Of a stretch of 64,000 nucleotides of DNA, positions 8,848-17,313 are shown piece by piece (within the stretch, counting starts at the first letter, position 1; every line of letters starts with the position of its first letter). A program made the translations under genes and the position numbers. The DNA comes from Bradyrhizobium forestalis (lineage in GTDB: Bacteria > Pseudomonadota > Alphaproteobacteria > Rhizobiales > Xanthobacteraceae). The notes beneath the pieces were generated by a model, which searched no databases, had not been told where the DNA came from, and saw nothing but the letters and a program-made list of their open reading frames with translations. The DNA is taken from positions 62,001 through 126,000 of the forward strand of contig NZ_PGVG01000018.1 of assembly GCF_002795245.1 (NCBI RefSeq). The letters are read 5' to 3'.

Positions 8848-9588
8848 CTAGAAATGATGCAAGCTGAACTTGCCGTTGGCGAATTCATAGTAGCTGAATG
8901 GACTCGCGATGTTGGTACCCTTGAATTCCAGGGCGAATCCCTCGCTCGCGCCGACCAGTCTTTCAGCATCGGGGAAAAGCTCCAGCGTGCTGATGCGAAC
9001 GGCGCCCATCGGCGCGATTGTCGGAAGAGTGCGCTCGCCCAAGGCGGTGCCATCCAGGGCCATGAGGCGCGTTGTTCCCACCGAAGCACCATCGGACGCC
9101 ATGCAGGAGTTCACGAGCACCACGCCGGACTCCTTCAGGAAGCGCGTGAGATAGGACTGCATCCAGGCGGAGGTCGGGAACGGCGCGGCTGCGACCGGCT
9201 CGCGCTCATGCGACAATGTCACCGCGCCGTGCTGCGAGAAATATTGCGCGTAATAGCCGGTGGTCACCTTCCGTCCGGGACGAAGCTTGGTCTCCTGTTT
9301 CGGTATAAGTGCCATCGCCACCGTCCCCGAAATGCGCGGACACAGCTCAGAAGTCTGCAACTGCAACTGTCCGTTGGCGCCGAGCTCCCTGTGGAAATAT
9401 CCGGCCGGCTTACCTGCTCCATCGAAGAACCAGGCATGAGCATCCGCTTCCGGGTGATCCTTCATGAAAACCGAGAAGTAGTTGAATGCGCAGACTTCCG
9501 TCGTGACGGTGTCGTCGTTGCGCAGATAGAGCACGGCGGGCGGATAGCCCCTCGCGACAGCCTCTCCAATCGGCAGTTCACCGGACAT
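8848..9588 (-). CDS. Uncharacterised protein, beta-rich, paralogue of the adjacent gene
   Basis: The product has 246 residues and an ATG start at 9,588. The N-terminal half holds a run of aromatic-rich strands (VCAFNYFSVFM, HAWFFDGAGKPAGYFHREL). The C-terminal half carries the DG...IxPxGAxxxSxxxLF pattern shared with the 7,913-8,836 protein. It ends in a His/aromatic tail (KFSLHHF). There is no clear signal sequence, membrane segment or catalytic signature, and I cannot assign a family. It is the first gene of a leftward unit that also includes the paralogue and the membrane protein at 6,693. Confidence 0.7.
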   Translation of the reverse strand: MSGELPIGEAVARGYPPAVLYLRNDDTVTTEVCAFNYFSVFMKDHPEADAHAWFFDGAGKPAGYFHRELGANGQLQLQTSELCPRISGTVAMALIPKQETKLRPGRKVTTGYYAQYFSQHGAVTLSHEREPVAAAPFPTSAWMQSYLTRFLKESGVVLVNSCMASDGASVGTTRLMALDGTALGERTLPTIAPMGAVRISTLELFPDAERLVGASEGFALEFKGTNIASPFSYYEFANGKFSLHHF

Positions 9589-10206
9589 TCAACAAGACTC
9601 GGCGGGGGAGCAAGGGATCGGCACGGACTGAACCGACTGGCGGCATTCTGCAAATCATACGCGATAGCCTCGCCGGCATGCTAAAATATCGACCTCGATT
9701 TCGAGGCTTGTTTACCCTCAACCGCAAGGGGAATCAACCGGCAGCGGCGCCGCGCGGAGCGATTCGGGATTGCCCAATCGCTAAGAACATCGCGATCATG
9801 CTCGACGGCAATGTGTCTGTAGTCGCATGGTTCGCCGGAAAGAAGATGCACGGTTCGGTTTTCGCTCCCTTTTGTACGCCGGTGGGTTCCTTTCTCGAGA
9901 TCAACATCAGTTCGCGACTTCGATTTTGCAGCGCCGATCTCGCACCCGGGCTGATGGCGCCGGTCGGGATGACGTCCGGGATGCCCCGGGCCGATAGCGG
10001 TTTAGTCTTGGCGGCACGCGAAGGGTCGCCTGCCTCGGAATCCTTGCATTGCCGTTGCGGCTCCCGTATGACCGAAATCGGCTACGCGACTTGGCACCCG
10101 CCTGAAACAGGCCGGAACATCGGCCTTTCCTGGACCTACACCGTGCTTCACCGACTGCTCGTCAGCATCACTCCAATCGCGGCTACTCCAGCGCGGAAAT
10201 GCTGAC
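9589..10206. other. 618-base intergenic region between divergent genes
   Basis: This gap separates a leftward and a rightward gene and probably holds both promoters. A perfect 14-base palindrome, CCTCGA-TT-TCGAGG, lies at 9,693-9,706, just after a GCTAAAAT element at 9,680-9,687 that resembles an alphaproteobacterial -10. An open frame of 175 codons (9,678-10,205) crosses the gap, but it has poor codon character and no recognisable domain, so I did not call it. No other gene or repeat was seen. Confidence 0.6.
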
Positions 10207-11091
10207 GTGCGCTGGCAAACAAAGGCGCGAGCGTTCTCGGTGTTGTCGAACATCCCCTGGGGAGAAGACCTGCACTACGCCCTGCAGCGCTACGTCACAC
10301 GACGGCTGCCGCGCCCCGAAAAGCAGGTCAGGTCCATCTACACACTTGCACAGCGGCTGCTGGGCGTCCACGACATCTACAGCCTCCGTCCGTTGCGGGA
10401 TTCGACTTGCTTCGAGTTCGGCGCCGGGCGCGATTTGATCATTCCGCTCGCCTTCAGTGCACGTGGGGCCCGGCGCTTCATCACCCTCGACATCGAGCGC
10501 TTGGCCAAGCTGGAGCTGATCCGCTCCAACGCAGCCGTCATTTCTCGGCTGAGCGAGACTAATCAGCCCGACATGAAGTCTCTGGAGGACCTCGATCGTT
10601 GCTGGCGGATCGACTACCGCGCACCGGCCGATGCCCGGACAACCGGCCTGCCGGCCGGTTCGATCGACTGCGCGGTCTCAGTCGAAACGCTCGAGCACAT
10701 TCCCAAGAGCGACATCGCGGCAATCTTGAACGAGTTGCGGCGCATCATGCGCCCTGACGGGCTGGTCCTCATGCAAATCGACTACGGCGACCACTTCAAG
10801 AGCTTCGATCCGTCGATCAGCTCGTTCAACTTCCTGACTTATTCCGATGAGGATTGGGCGCCGTTCCAGTCTCGCTTCCAATACGTCAATCGTTTGCGCC
10901 ACAGTGAATATCTGCAGCTGTTCAGAGAGGCCGGGTTTGAACTGCTCTGCGACCAACCAGACCGCCGGCCGCCGGAGCAGCAGATCCTGGAACGATTGGC
11001 ACCGCGCTTCAAAAGCTTCTCCCCAGAGGATCTGTTCACACTCGGCTCCCTGATCGTTGGCCGCCCGGCCGACCCGTCGAAAGGAAATTGA
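10207..11091 (+). CDS. Class I SAM-dependent methyltransferase
   Basis: This is a 294-residue protein. FEFGAGRDLIIPLAF near residue 70 corresponds to the SAM-binding motif I, and IDCAVSVETLEHIP with RRIMRPDGLVLMQIDYG covers motifs IV and V of Methyltransf_11-type enzymes. The N-terminal 60 residues precede the Rossmann core. GTG at 10,207 is the most upstream reasonable start. The neighbouring gene 51 bases downstream encodes a large membrane protein. The substrate is unknown, but an O-methylation of a surface sugar fits the locus. Confidence 0.8.
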   Translation: MRWQTKARAFSVLSNIPWGEDLHYALQRYVTRRLPRPEKQVRSIYTLAQRLLGVHDIYSLRPLRDSTCFEFGAGRDLIIPLAFSARGARRFITLDIERLAKLELIRSNAAVISRLSETNQPDMKSLEDLDRCWRIDYRAPADARTTGLPAGSIDCAVSVETLEHIPKSDIAAILNELRRIMRPDGLVLMQIDYGDHFKSFDPSISSFNFLTYSDEDWAPFQSRFQYVNRLRHSEYLQLFREAGFELLCDQPDRRPPEQQILERLAPRFKSFSPEDLFTLGSLIVGRPADPSKGN

Positions 11092-11142
11092 CGATCGCCA
11101 ATTCTCGGCTGCTTCGTCGGCACCCACTCTAGAGATCTCGCG

Positions 11143-13653
11143 ATGTGGACGACCACATTTGTCCTGACCTTCCTGTTCTTCCTGATCCAGCTCGGCACCG
11201 GGTTTTCGATTTTGGCCATTGCGCCAACGAAACTCGCCGCGGTGTGCCGACTCACGAAGGCTCAATTCATCGTTCTCGGGTTTACCGTCGGCGCCTCTGC
11301 AACGGGCATCCTGCTCGGAGGACTATCGCTATTCGTGAGCGATATTTGGCTTCAGTTCGCCACGATGGTTGTCGTATCATGCTTCGGACTTGCCTGGTCA
11401 TGGCCCAACTGGGGCCCGGGCCGCGATGAGACGCGCACGGCTGCCACTTGGTGCATTCTGTCGTTACCGATTGCACTCCTGACATGGTGGTGGTCGTTCG
11501 GCGCATTTTCCAGCTTCCCTTTTGCTGACATCGGCGCGGATGTTCACTGGATGAAGACTGCGCAAGAGTACGCCGATGGTGGTGTCATCAATCCGTACGC
11601 GGCCCAGTCCTATGTCGACCTTCGTTCGGCAGTCGCAGGCGCCCTCGCTGGAACGCTTGGCCTGGATCTCCTGAGATTTAGCTGGACCTATCGCTTCCTT
11701 TCGATCCTGTTTTTCCTGTTGGCGTCCTACGCCTTCGTGCAGGGCGTCTATCCCACTTCGCCACGGAAATGGATCGCCTTCTTCTTCGCCGCGACCAGCA
11801 ATGCCGTTTTCTTGATGACGAACGGCAGCCTGGCGGTCGCCAGCAGCGTCGTGTTTCTTGGCGTGCTGATAGGCAACGCGCGATGCGACGCAAACGGCCC
11901 GTCGGCCCGATCTGCCCTGCTACTGACCGTCAGCGCCGGCGTGACGCTGCTGCTCGCGTTCGCCTTCAACAACAACACGCTCGCGCTTGCGCTGCTGATG
12001 GCCGGGCTATTCCTGCTCAGGATTCCGAGCGGCACCGGAAGTTCTGGTGGGGTTTTGTTTCTTGGTTGCATCTGGCCAGCGACGCTACTGCTTGCACATC
12101 GTGGCTCCTACCTGTTCGTTCCGATCGTTCTGGCCAGCTGGCTTATGTATCTTGCCATCGCGCGGATGATTTCGGCCTGGCCGTCGCCCAGCATCGCGGT
12201 CCTGCGGCTTCTGTCCTTCGTGTTGCCCCCGATCATTCTCGGACTTGTCGTCTGCGTTGCGGGAATGCGCTTCGGCTACATTCCTTCAATGAGCGCCAAC
12301 GATACTTTTTCCTCGATTACGGAGTTGATCCTGGGCAGAAGGATCGAAGGCGGCGAAGAGCTGTTCCTCGGCTCCGGACCGCTGGTCGCCACGATCGAAC
12401 TTGGCCGGACGATAGGTCCGGTCTTCGCCATCTGCACCACGCTGGGCGTTGCATGGTGGTGGATGACCCGACCTGCCCTTCGTGCCTCCTCCGGTGCAAT
12501 CGGTCGTCATGGCGACGGCTTCGTGACACTCGTGTGGTCCTGGATTGCTGGCTGCGGCCTGAGCCTTGCCGTACTCTCCGGCTTTCCGTTCCTGTATCGC
12601 ATCAGCACGATCATACTGTCGTTGTTCACGATCACAGCCACTGAGGTGTTTTGTCAGTTATTGATCGATTCCGGTCCTTTCCCGCGCTATCGGCGGGCCC
12701 TAATTGCCACGGCCGTCACGCTGCTTGCGACCGCTCTTGTGGTTCTGGTCTATGCCTTTCCCTGGCGCACCGACCTGCCTTTTGCCCGCTATCAGGCAAT
12801 CCTGCGGCCGGTGGAACTGGCAGGCATCGCGCTACTCGTGACGCTCGCGCTATTGACCCTGATCCAATCGCGACGGGTCTACACTTACGGTCTGGCCGGG
12901 ATCGTGGGCTTGGGCGTGGCCGTCGATAAGGTTGGTCTGTCCGGCATTAACAGGAGCTTCAGTTACGGCGCCCTTCCCGACCACACGGCAGTCGTCTCAC
13001 ACTACAACGCCGACGAACTTGAATTGGCTCGTTGGCTCCGCGAAAATCTGCGAAAGGGAATCATCCTCTCGGACCCGTATACGCTAGGCATAGTCCGAGC
13101 AATCACCGGCGCGCCGGCCGCCTATCTGTTCTCCAATCTGGACACCGTGAACGAAACCGTCGCGAAGCGGGCGAAATCGGTCGTGCGCACGATTTTGCAG
13201 CCGGCCGAAGGAGATCAGCGACTTGCACATACTTGCAGCTTGATCGCGCCCCTGGTGGGGGCCATCAACTCGGAGACCTTCTTCCAGATGCGAAGGGCCG
13301 ATGCTTTGGGCGGAATCATGCGATCGGTCCGTGATACGCCGGCACCGAGCCAGGAAGTGGCCCAGCCGCCTTCCGACGTAGCCGCGTCCGGAATCCCTGA
13401 AATTCCGCCTGAGGAGGCCAAGTCCACGATCCAGAACATTCTGGTGACGGGCGAAAACGCCTGGAACCTCGTCGCGATCATCACGCCCCGCACGGTCGAG
13501 TGGACCCATCTCGCAGCCGACCAACGCCTCAGCTATTTTCCTTCCGCAGCTCCGATGGAGCCGGCAATCATTGACGCCCTTCGCGCGGGCCCTTTTCCGG
13601 TCCTGTTCGCCAACAGGCAGACGGTCGTCGTTCGCATTCCCTGCTCGCGCTGA
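11143..13653 (+). CDS. Large polytopic membrane protein, possible GT-C-type glycosyltransferase
   Basis: The protein has 836 residues, with about 13-15 hydrophobic segments in the first 590 or so and a C-terminal soluble part of about 230 residues. The first large outward-facing loop contains FADIGADVHWMKTAQEYADG. Acidic pairs at this position are typical of GT-C enzymes that use lipid-linked donors, but this is only a positional argument. The ATG at 11,143 begins directly with a membrane segment. Base composition looks less GC-rich than the sugar-nucleotide genes, as for its leftward neighbours. Lipid-linked polymer modification is a guess. Confidence 0.65.
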   Translation: MWTTTFVLTFLFFLIQLGTGFSILAIAPTKLAAVCRLTKAQFIVLGFTVGASATGILLGGLSLFVSDIWLQFATMVVVSCFGLAWSWPNWGPGRDETRTAATWCILSLPIALLTWWWSFGAFSSFPFADIGADVHWMKTAQEYADGGVINPYAAQSYVDLRSAVAGALAGTLGLDLLRFSWTYRFLSILFFLLASYAFVQGVYPTSPRKWIAFFFAATSNAVFLMTNGSLAVASSVVFLGVLIGNARCDANGPSARSALLLTVSAGVTLLLAFAFNNNTLALALLMAGLFLLRIPSGTGSSGGVLFLGCIWPATLLLAHRGSYLFVPIVLASWLMYLAIARMISAWPSPSIAVLRLLSFVLPPIILGLVVCVAGMRFGYIPSMSANDTFSSITELILGRRIEGGEELFLGSGPLVATIELGRTIGPVFAICTTLGVAWWWMTRPALRASSGAIGRHGDGFVTLVWSWIAGCGLSLAVLSGFPFLYRISTIILSLFTITATEVFCQLLIDSGPFPRYRRALIATAVTLLATALVVLVYAFPWRTDLPFARYQAILRPVELAGIALLVTLALLTLIQSRRVYTYGLAGIVGLGVAVDKVGLSGINRSFSYGALPDHTAVVSHYNADELELARWLRENLRKGIILSDPYTLGIVRAITGAPAAYLFSNLDTVNETVAKRAKSVVRTILQPAEGDQRLAHTCSLIAPLVGAINSETFFQMRRADALGGIMRSVRDTPAPSQEVAQPPSDVAASGIPEIPPEEAKSTIQNILVTGENAWNLVAIITPRTVEWTHLAADQRLSYFPSAAPMEPAIIDALRAGPFPVLFANRQTVVVRIPCSR

Positions 13654-13737
13654 TATGAAAGCAAGATGGAAATTGCCCTTCGCATTGTCGCAGATTGGCG
13701 TCACGTTCCATCGTTCACGCTGTCAGAAGGACATATC

Positions 13738-14940
13738 ATGTTGAGACAGGCCGTCATCCTCGTCGGAGGGCTGGGCACGCGGCTTGGCGCGCGCACCAAG
13801 ATGGCGCCGAAGCCGATGCTCGACATCGGCGGCCGACCGTTTCTCGACACGCTGATCGATGAACTCGCCCGCTATCACGTTTTCGACGAAATCCTCTTGC
13901 TTGCCGGCCACAAGGCCGACATCGTCGAGACCCACTATGCCGGTGCGGTCAGGGGCCAGACAAAGATCCTGGTGTCGCGCGAGACCGAGCCGCTCGGCAC
14001 CGGCGGTGCGCTCGTGAACGCGCACGATCTGCTGCACGACCGGTTCCTGCTGCTCAACGGCGACTCGCTGTTCGACTTCAACCTGCTTGATCTGATCGCG
14101 CGCGCGCAGGGCGGTCGGGTCCACATGGCACTGCGCGACGGCGTGACCGGAGACCGCTACGGGCGCGTCGTGCTCGACGGCGACGTGGTGCGCGATTTCA
14201 TCGCTCCGGGTGCGGGCGCCACCGGGCCGGTCAATGCCGGCATCTATGTCGTCGACAAATCCGTCGTTGCGGAGATCGCGAAGCTCCCCGCTTCGCTCGA
14301 GCAGGACGTATTCCCCGGCCTTGCCAAGTCCGGCGAGCTGCGCGGCACGGCCTATCGCGGCTATTTCATCGACATCGGCATCCCCGATGATTTCGCGCGC
14401 GCCGATCGCGAGCTGCGCAAGAAGCTGCGGCGTCCCGCCGTGTTCTTCGATCGCGACGGCGTGCTCAACCATGATTCAGGATACACTTTCGAGACGCACA
14501 AGCTCGAATGGGTCGAGGGCGCACGCGAGGCCGTGAAGGCCGTCAACGACGCCGGCTATTTTGCCTTCGTCATTACCAATCAATCCGGCGTCGCGCGCGG
14601 CTATTACGAGGAGCATCACGTGGTCGCGCTGCACCGCTGGATGGCGGACCAGATGGCGCTGATCGGTGCGCATATCGATGCATTCGAATATTGTCCCGAT
14701 CACCCCGACGGAACCGTCGCCCGCTATTGCCGCATCAGCGACCGGCGCAAGCCGGCGCCGGGCATGATCACCGACCTCGCACAGCGCTTCCCGGTCGACA
14801 TGACGCGCAGCATGGTGATCGGCGACAAGCCCAGCGACATCGAAGCCGCCCATGCAGCCGGCCTCCCCGGCCATTTGTTCGAAGGCGGCAATCTGGAGAG
14901 GTTCGTGAGGCAGCGCCTCACCCCGGCGGGCCAGACCTAG
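13738..14940 (+). CDS. Fusion of heptose-1-phosphate nucleotidyltransferase (HddC-like) and heptose-1,7-bisphosphate phosphatase (GmhB-like)
   Basis: The protein has 400 residues in two domains. Residues 1-235 are a sugar-nucleotidyltransferase with VILVGGLGTRLG and KMAPKPMLDIGG. Residues about 240-400 are a HAD phosphatase of the HisB/GmhB type, with FFDRDGVLNHDSGY (both catalytic aspartates), FVITNQSGVARGY and MVIGDKPSDIEAA. In GDP-D-glycero-D-manno-heptose synthesis GmhB removes the C7 phosphate and HddC adds GMP. With the kinase at the left edge this gives three of the four steps; the GmhA isomerase is not in the window. AGAAGGA seven bases ahead fixes the ATG at 13,738. Confidence 0.85.
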   Translation: MLRQAVILVGGLGTRLGARTKMAPKPMLDIGGRPFLDTLIDELARYHVFDEILLLAGHKADIVETHYAGAVRGQTKILVSRETEPLGTGGALVNAHDLLHDRFLLLNGDSLFDFNLLDLIARAQGGRVHMALRDGVTGDRYGRVVLDGDVVRDFIAPGAGATGPVNAGIYVVDKSVVAEIAKLPASLEQDVFPGLAKSGELRGTAYRGYFIDIGIPDDFARADRELRKKLRRPAVFFDRDGVLNHDSGYTFETHKLEWVEGAREAVKAVNDAGYFAFVITNQSGVARGYYEEHHVVALHRWMADQMALIGAHIDAFEYCPDHPDGTVARYCRISDRRKPAPGMITDLAQRFPVDMTRSMVIGDKPSDIEAAHAAGLPGHLFEGGNLERFVRQRLTPAGQT

Positions 14941-15000
14941 GCGCGCGTCACAAAAACTGCTGCATCCCCGGACATTTGGCGGCAACAGGGCGCTGCTCTG

Positions 15001-15028
15001 TTGCGCGCAACCGCCAGTGTGCTATAGC
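15001..15028 (+). promoter_or_regulatory. Candidate housekeeping promoter of the leg operon
   Basis: TTGCGCG at 15,001 and GCTATAGC at 15,021-15,028 are 13 bases apart. They resemble the alphaproteobacterial pattern TTGaCGS-N10-14-GCTANAWC, with one mismatch in the -10 part. The site lies 47 bases ahead of legB. It is flanked by two inverted repeats, GCAACAG/CTGTTGC (14,982-15,004) and CCAGTGT/ACACTGG (15,014-15,050), which could be operator sites. Confidence 0.45.
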
Positions 15029-15074
15029 GCCATCTTGTTGCGAACACTGGCTTAATCGCCTTCTGGGGTCCGGC

Positions 15075-16094
15075 ATGGCAGATCTGAGGGACGCCCGCGT
15101 CCTCGTTACCGGCAGCGACGGCTTCATCGGTTCGCATGTCGTCGAGGAGCTGGTGAAGGCCGGGGCCCGCGTCAAGGCGATCGTCTACTACAACTCCTTC
15201 AACTCCTGGGGCTGGCTGGACACGGTTCCCGCCGACATCATGAAGTCCGTGGAGGTCGTCGCCGGCGACATCCGCGATCCGCATTTCATGATCCAGACGA
15301 CCGCCGGCTGCACCGACGTGCTGCACCTGGCGGCGCTGATCGCGATCCCCTTCTCCTACGCCGCACCCGATTCCTACGTCGAGACCAATGTGCGCGGCAC
15401 CGTAAACGTGCTCCAGGCGGCGCGCATGGCCGGCGTGCGTCGCTTCGTGCAGACCTCGACCAGCGAGGTCTACGGCACGGCGCAGACCGTGCCGATCAAG
15501 GAGAGCCATCCGCTGGTTGGCCAATCGCCCTACTCGGCCTCGAAGATCGCATCCGACCAGATGGCGCTGTCGTTCCATGCGTCGTTCGACATGCCGGTCG
15601 TCGTGATCCGCCCGTTCAACACCTTCGGCCCGCGGCAGTCGGCGCGCGCGGTGATCCCTACCATCATCAGCCAGATCGCGACCGGCAAGCGCAAGATCCG
15701 TCTCGGCGCCGTCAGCCCGACCCGCGACTTCTCGTTCGTCACGGATACAGCGCGCGGCCTGATCGCGGGCCTCACGGCGCCGGCAGAGCAATGCGTCGGC
15801 CAGACCATCAATCTCGGCAACGGCTTCGAGATCTCGGTCGGCGCGACCGCGCAGATGATCGCCGACGTCATGGGGACCACGATCGAAATCGAGACCGACG
15901 AGGCGCGCCTGCGCCCAGCGAACAGTGAGGTCGAGCGGCTCTGGGCCGACAATTCCAAGGCACGCCAGCAGCTCGGCTGGAGCCCGGAGTTCGGCGGGAT
16001 CGACGGCATGCGCCAGGGCATTGTGAAGACGGTGAACTGGTTCACCAATCCCATCAATCTCAGCCGCTACAAGGCGGACGTCTACAATGTCTGA
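15075..16094 (+). CDS. legB: LegB-type NDP-N-acetylglucosamine 4,6-dehydratase
   Basis: This 339-residue extended SDR has VLVTGSDGFIGSH for NAD binding, the TSTSEVYGTA catalytic segment and SPYSASKIASDQ with the YxxxK pair. LegB converts UDP- or GDP-GlcNAc to the 4-keto-6-deoxy sugar, the first committed step of legionaminic acid synthesis. The GDP form is likely here because a PtmE guanylyltransferase homologue lies at 20,358. The ATG at 15,075 is the first after the candidate promoter. The gene overlaps legC by 8 bases. Confidence 0.88.
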   Translation: MADLRDARVLVTGSDGFIGSHVVEELVKAGARVKAIVYYNSFNSWGWLDTVPADIMKSVEVVAGDIRDPHFMIQTTAGCTDVLHLAALIAIPFSYAAPDSYVETNVRGTVNVLQAARMAGVRRFVQTSTSEVYGTAQTVPIKESHPLVGQSPYSASKIASDQMALSFHASFDMPVVVIRPFNTFGPRQSARAVIPTIISQIATGKRKIRLGAVSPTRDFSFVTDTARGLIAGLTAPAEQCVGQTINLGNGFEISVGATAQMIADVMGTTIEIETDEARLRPANSEVERLWADNSKARQQLGWSPEFGGIDGMRQGIVKTVNWFTNPINLSRYKADVYNV

Positions 16095-17313
16095 GGCAAA
16101 TGTGGGAACGACCGCGACCAGATCCGACATCTCCACGCGCACGTTCGATCCGAAGGCCGTGGTCGATGCTGTCCGGCGCGCCGCGGGCACACCGAACGGC
16201 ATCCTCGGCCTGCATGAGCCGGTGTTCGCCGGCAACGAGGTCGCCTATCTCGAAGAGTGCATCAAGAGCACCTTCGTCTCCTCCGTCGGCCCCTTCGTCG
16301 ACCGCTTCGAACGGATGCTGGAGGAGGTGACGGGCGCCAGGCGCGCGGTCGCCGTGGTCAACGGCACGGCGGCGCTGCACGCCTGCTTCAGGCTCGCCGG
16401 CGTCGAGCCCGGCGACGAGGTGATGTCGCCGGCGCTGACCTTCATCGCGACCACCAACGCGATCGCCTATTGTGGGGCGGTGCCGCATTTCATCGACAGT
16501 TCGCTCACGACGCTCGGCATGGACCCGCGCGCCCTCGCCGCGCGGCTCGAGGCGATTGCGGCGCGAACGCCTAAGGGCACGATCAATCGCGAGACCGGAC
16601 GCCGCATCGCCGCGATCTCGCCGATGCACACCTTCGGGCATCCCGTCGAGCTCGACGAGATCGCCGCAATCGCAAGCGACTGGGGCATTGCGCTGGTGGA
16701 GGATGCCGCGGAGTCGCTCGGGTCGACCTACAAGGGCCACGCCGTCGGATCGCAGGCGCGGCTCGCGGCGCTGAGCTTCAACGGCAACAAGATCGTCACC
16801 ACCGGCGGCGGCGGCGCCATCCTCACCAATGACGAGGAGCTGGGACGCCGCGCCAAGCACCTGACGACGACGGCAAAACTGCCGCATAAATGGGCCTTCG
16901 TGCACGACGAGGTCGGTTTCAACTATCGCCTGCCGAACTTGAACGCAGCGCTCGGTTGTGCCCAGCTCGAGCAGCTCGACGGCTTCCTGGCAAGCAAGCG
17001 GAAGTTAGCTGCAGCCTACCAGCGCGCCTTTGCCGACGTTCCCGGCGTCCACTTCTCGCACGAGCCGAAAGACACCACGAGCAATTACTGGCTGAATGCG
17101 ATCCTGCTCGACGAGGCAAATGCCAATCGTCGCGACGAGCTCCTCGCCGCTCTCAACGACGCGGGCTTCGGCGCGCGCCCGGCCTGGACCTTGATGCATA
17201 GGCTGCCGATGTTTGCGCAAAACCCCCGCGGCGATCTTTCCACCGCGGAATCCATCGAGCGCCGGCTGATCAACCTGCCCAGCAGCGCCAGCATCAGAGC
17301 CCGCGATGAGTAG
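16087..17313 (+). CDS. legC: LegC-type PLP-dependent sugar aminotransferase
   Basis: This is a 408-residue DegT/DnrJ/EryC1 enzyme. The PLP-binding lysine sits in SFNGNKIVTTGGGG, VVNGTAALHAC forms the phosphate-binding region, and VEDAAESLGS carries the cofactor-stacking aspartate. The extra N-terminal segment ahead of LHEPVFAGNE is characteristic of the LegC subgroup. The enzyme transfers an amino group to C4 of the 4-keto sugar made by LegB. It sits between legB and legG with 8-base overlaps on both sides, which indicates coupled translation. Confidence 0.88.
   Translation: MSEANVGTTATRSDISTRTFDPKAVVDAVRRAAGTPNGILGLHEPVFAGNEVAYLEECIKSTFVSSVGPFVDRFERMLEEVTGARRAVAVVNGTAALHACFRLAGVEPGDEVMSPALTFIATTNAIAYCGAVPHFIDSSLTTLGMDPRALAARLEAIAARTPKGTINRETGRRIAAISPMHTFGHPVELDEIAAIASDWGIALVEDAAESLGSTYKGHAVGSQARLAALSFNGNKIVTTGGGGAILTNDEELGRRAKHLTTTAKLPHKWAFVHDEVGFNYRLPNLNAALGCAQLEQLDGFLASKRKLAAAYQRAFADVPGVHFSHEPKDTTSNYWLNAILLDEANANRRDELLAALNDAGFGARPAWTLMHRLPMFAQNPRGDLSTAESIERRLINLPSSASIRARDE

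Noticed and set aside
9678..10205. Rightward 175-codon open frame in the intergenic gap
   Set aside because: No recognisable domain, odd composition and no ribosome-binding site; more likely noncoding sequence holding promoters.
6540..13653. Mobile element or integrase as the origin of the compositionally different block
   Set aside because: No transposase, integrase, tRNA end or flanking repeat was found.
14937..16235. Leftward 432-codon open frame opposite legB
   Set aside because: A shadow of legB caused by high GC; His/Arg/Asp-rich with no family resemblance.
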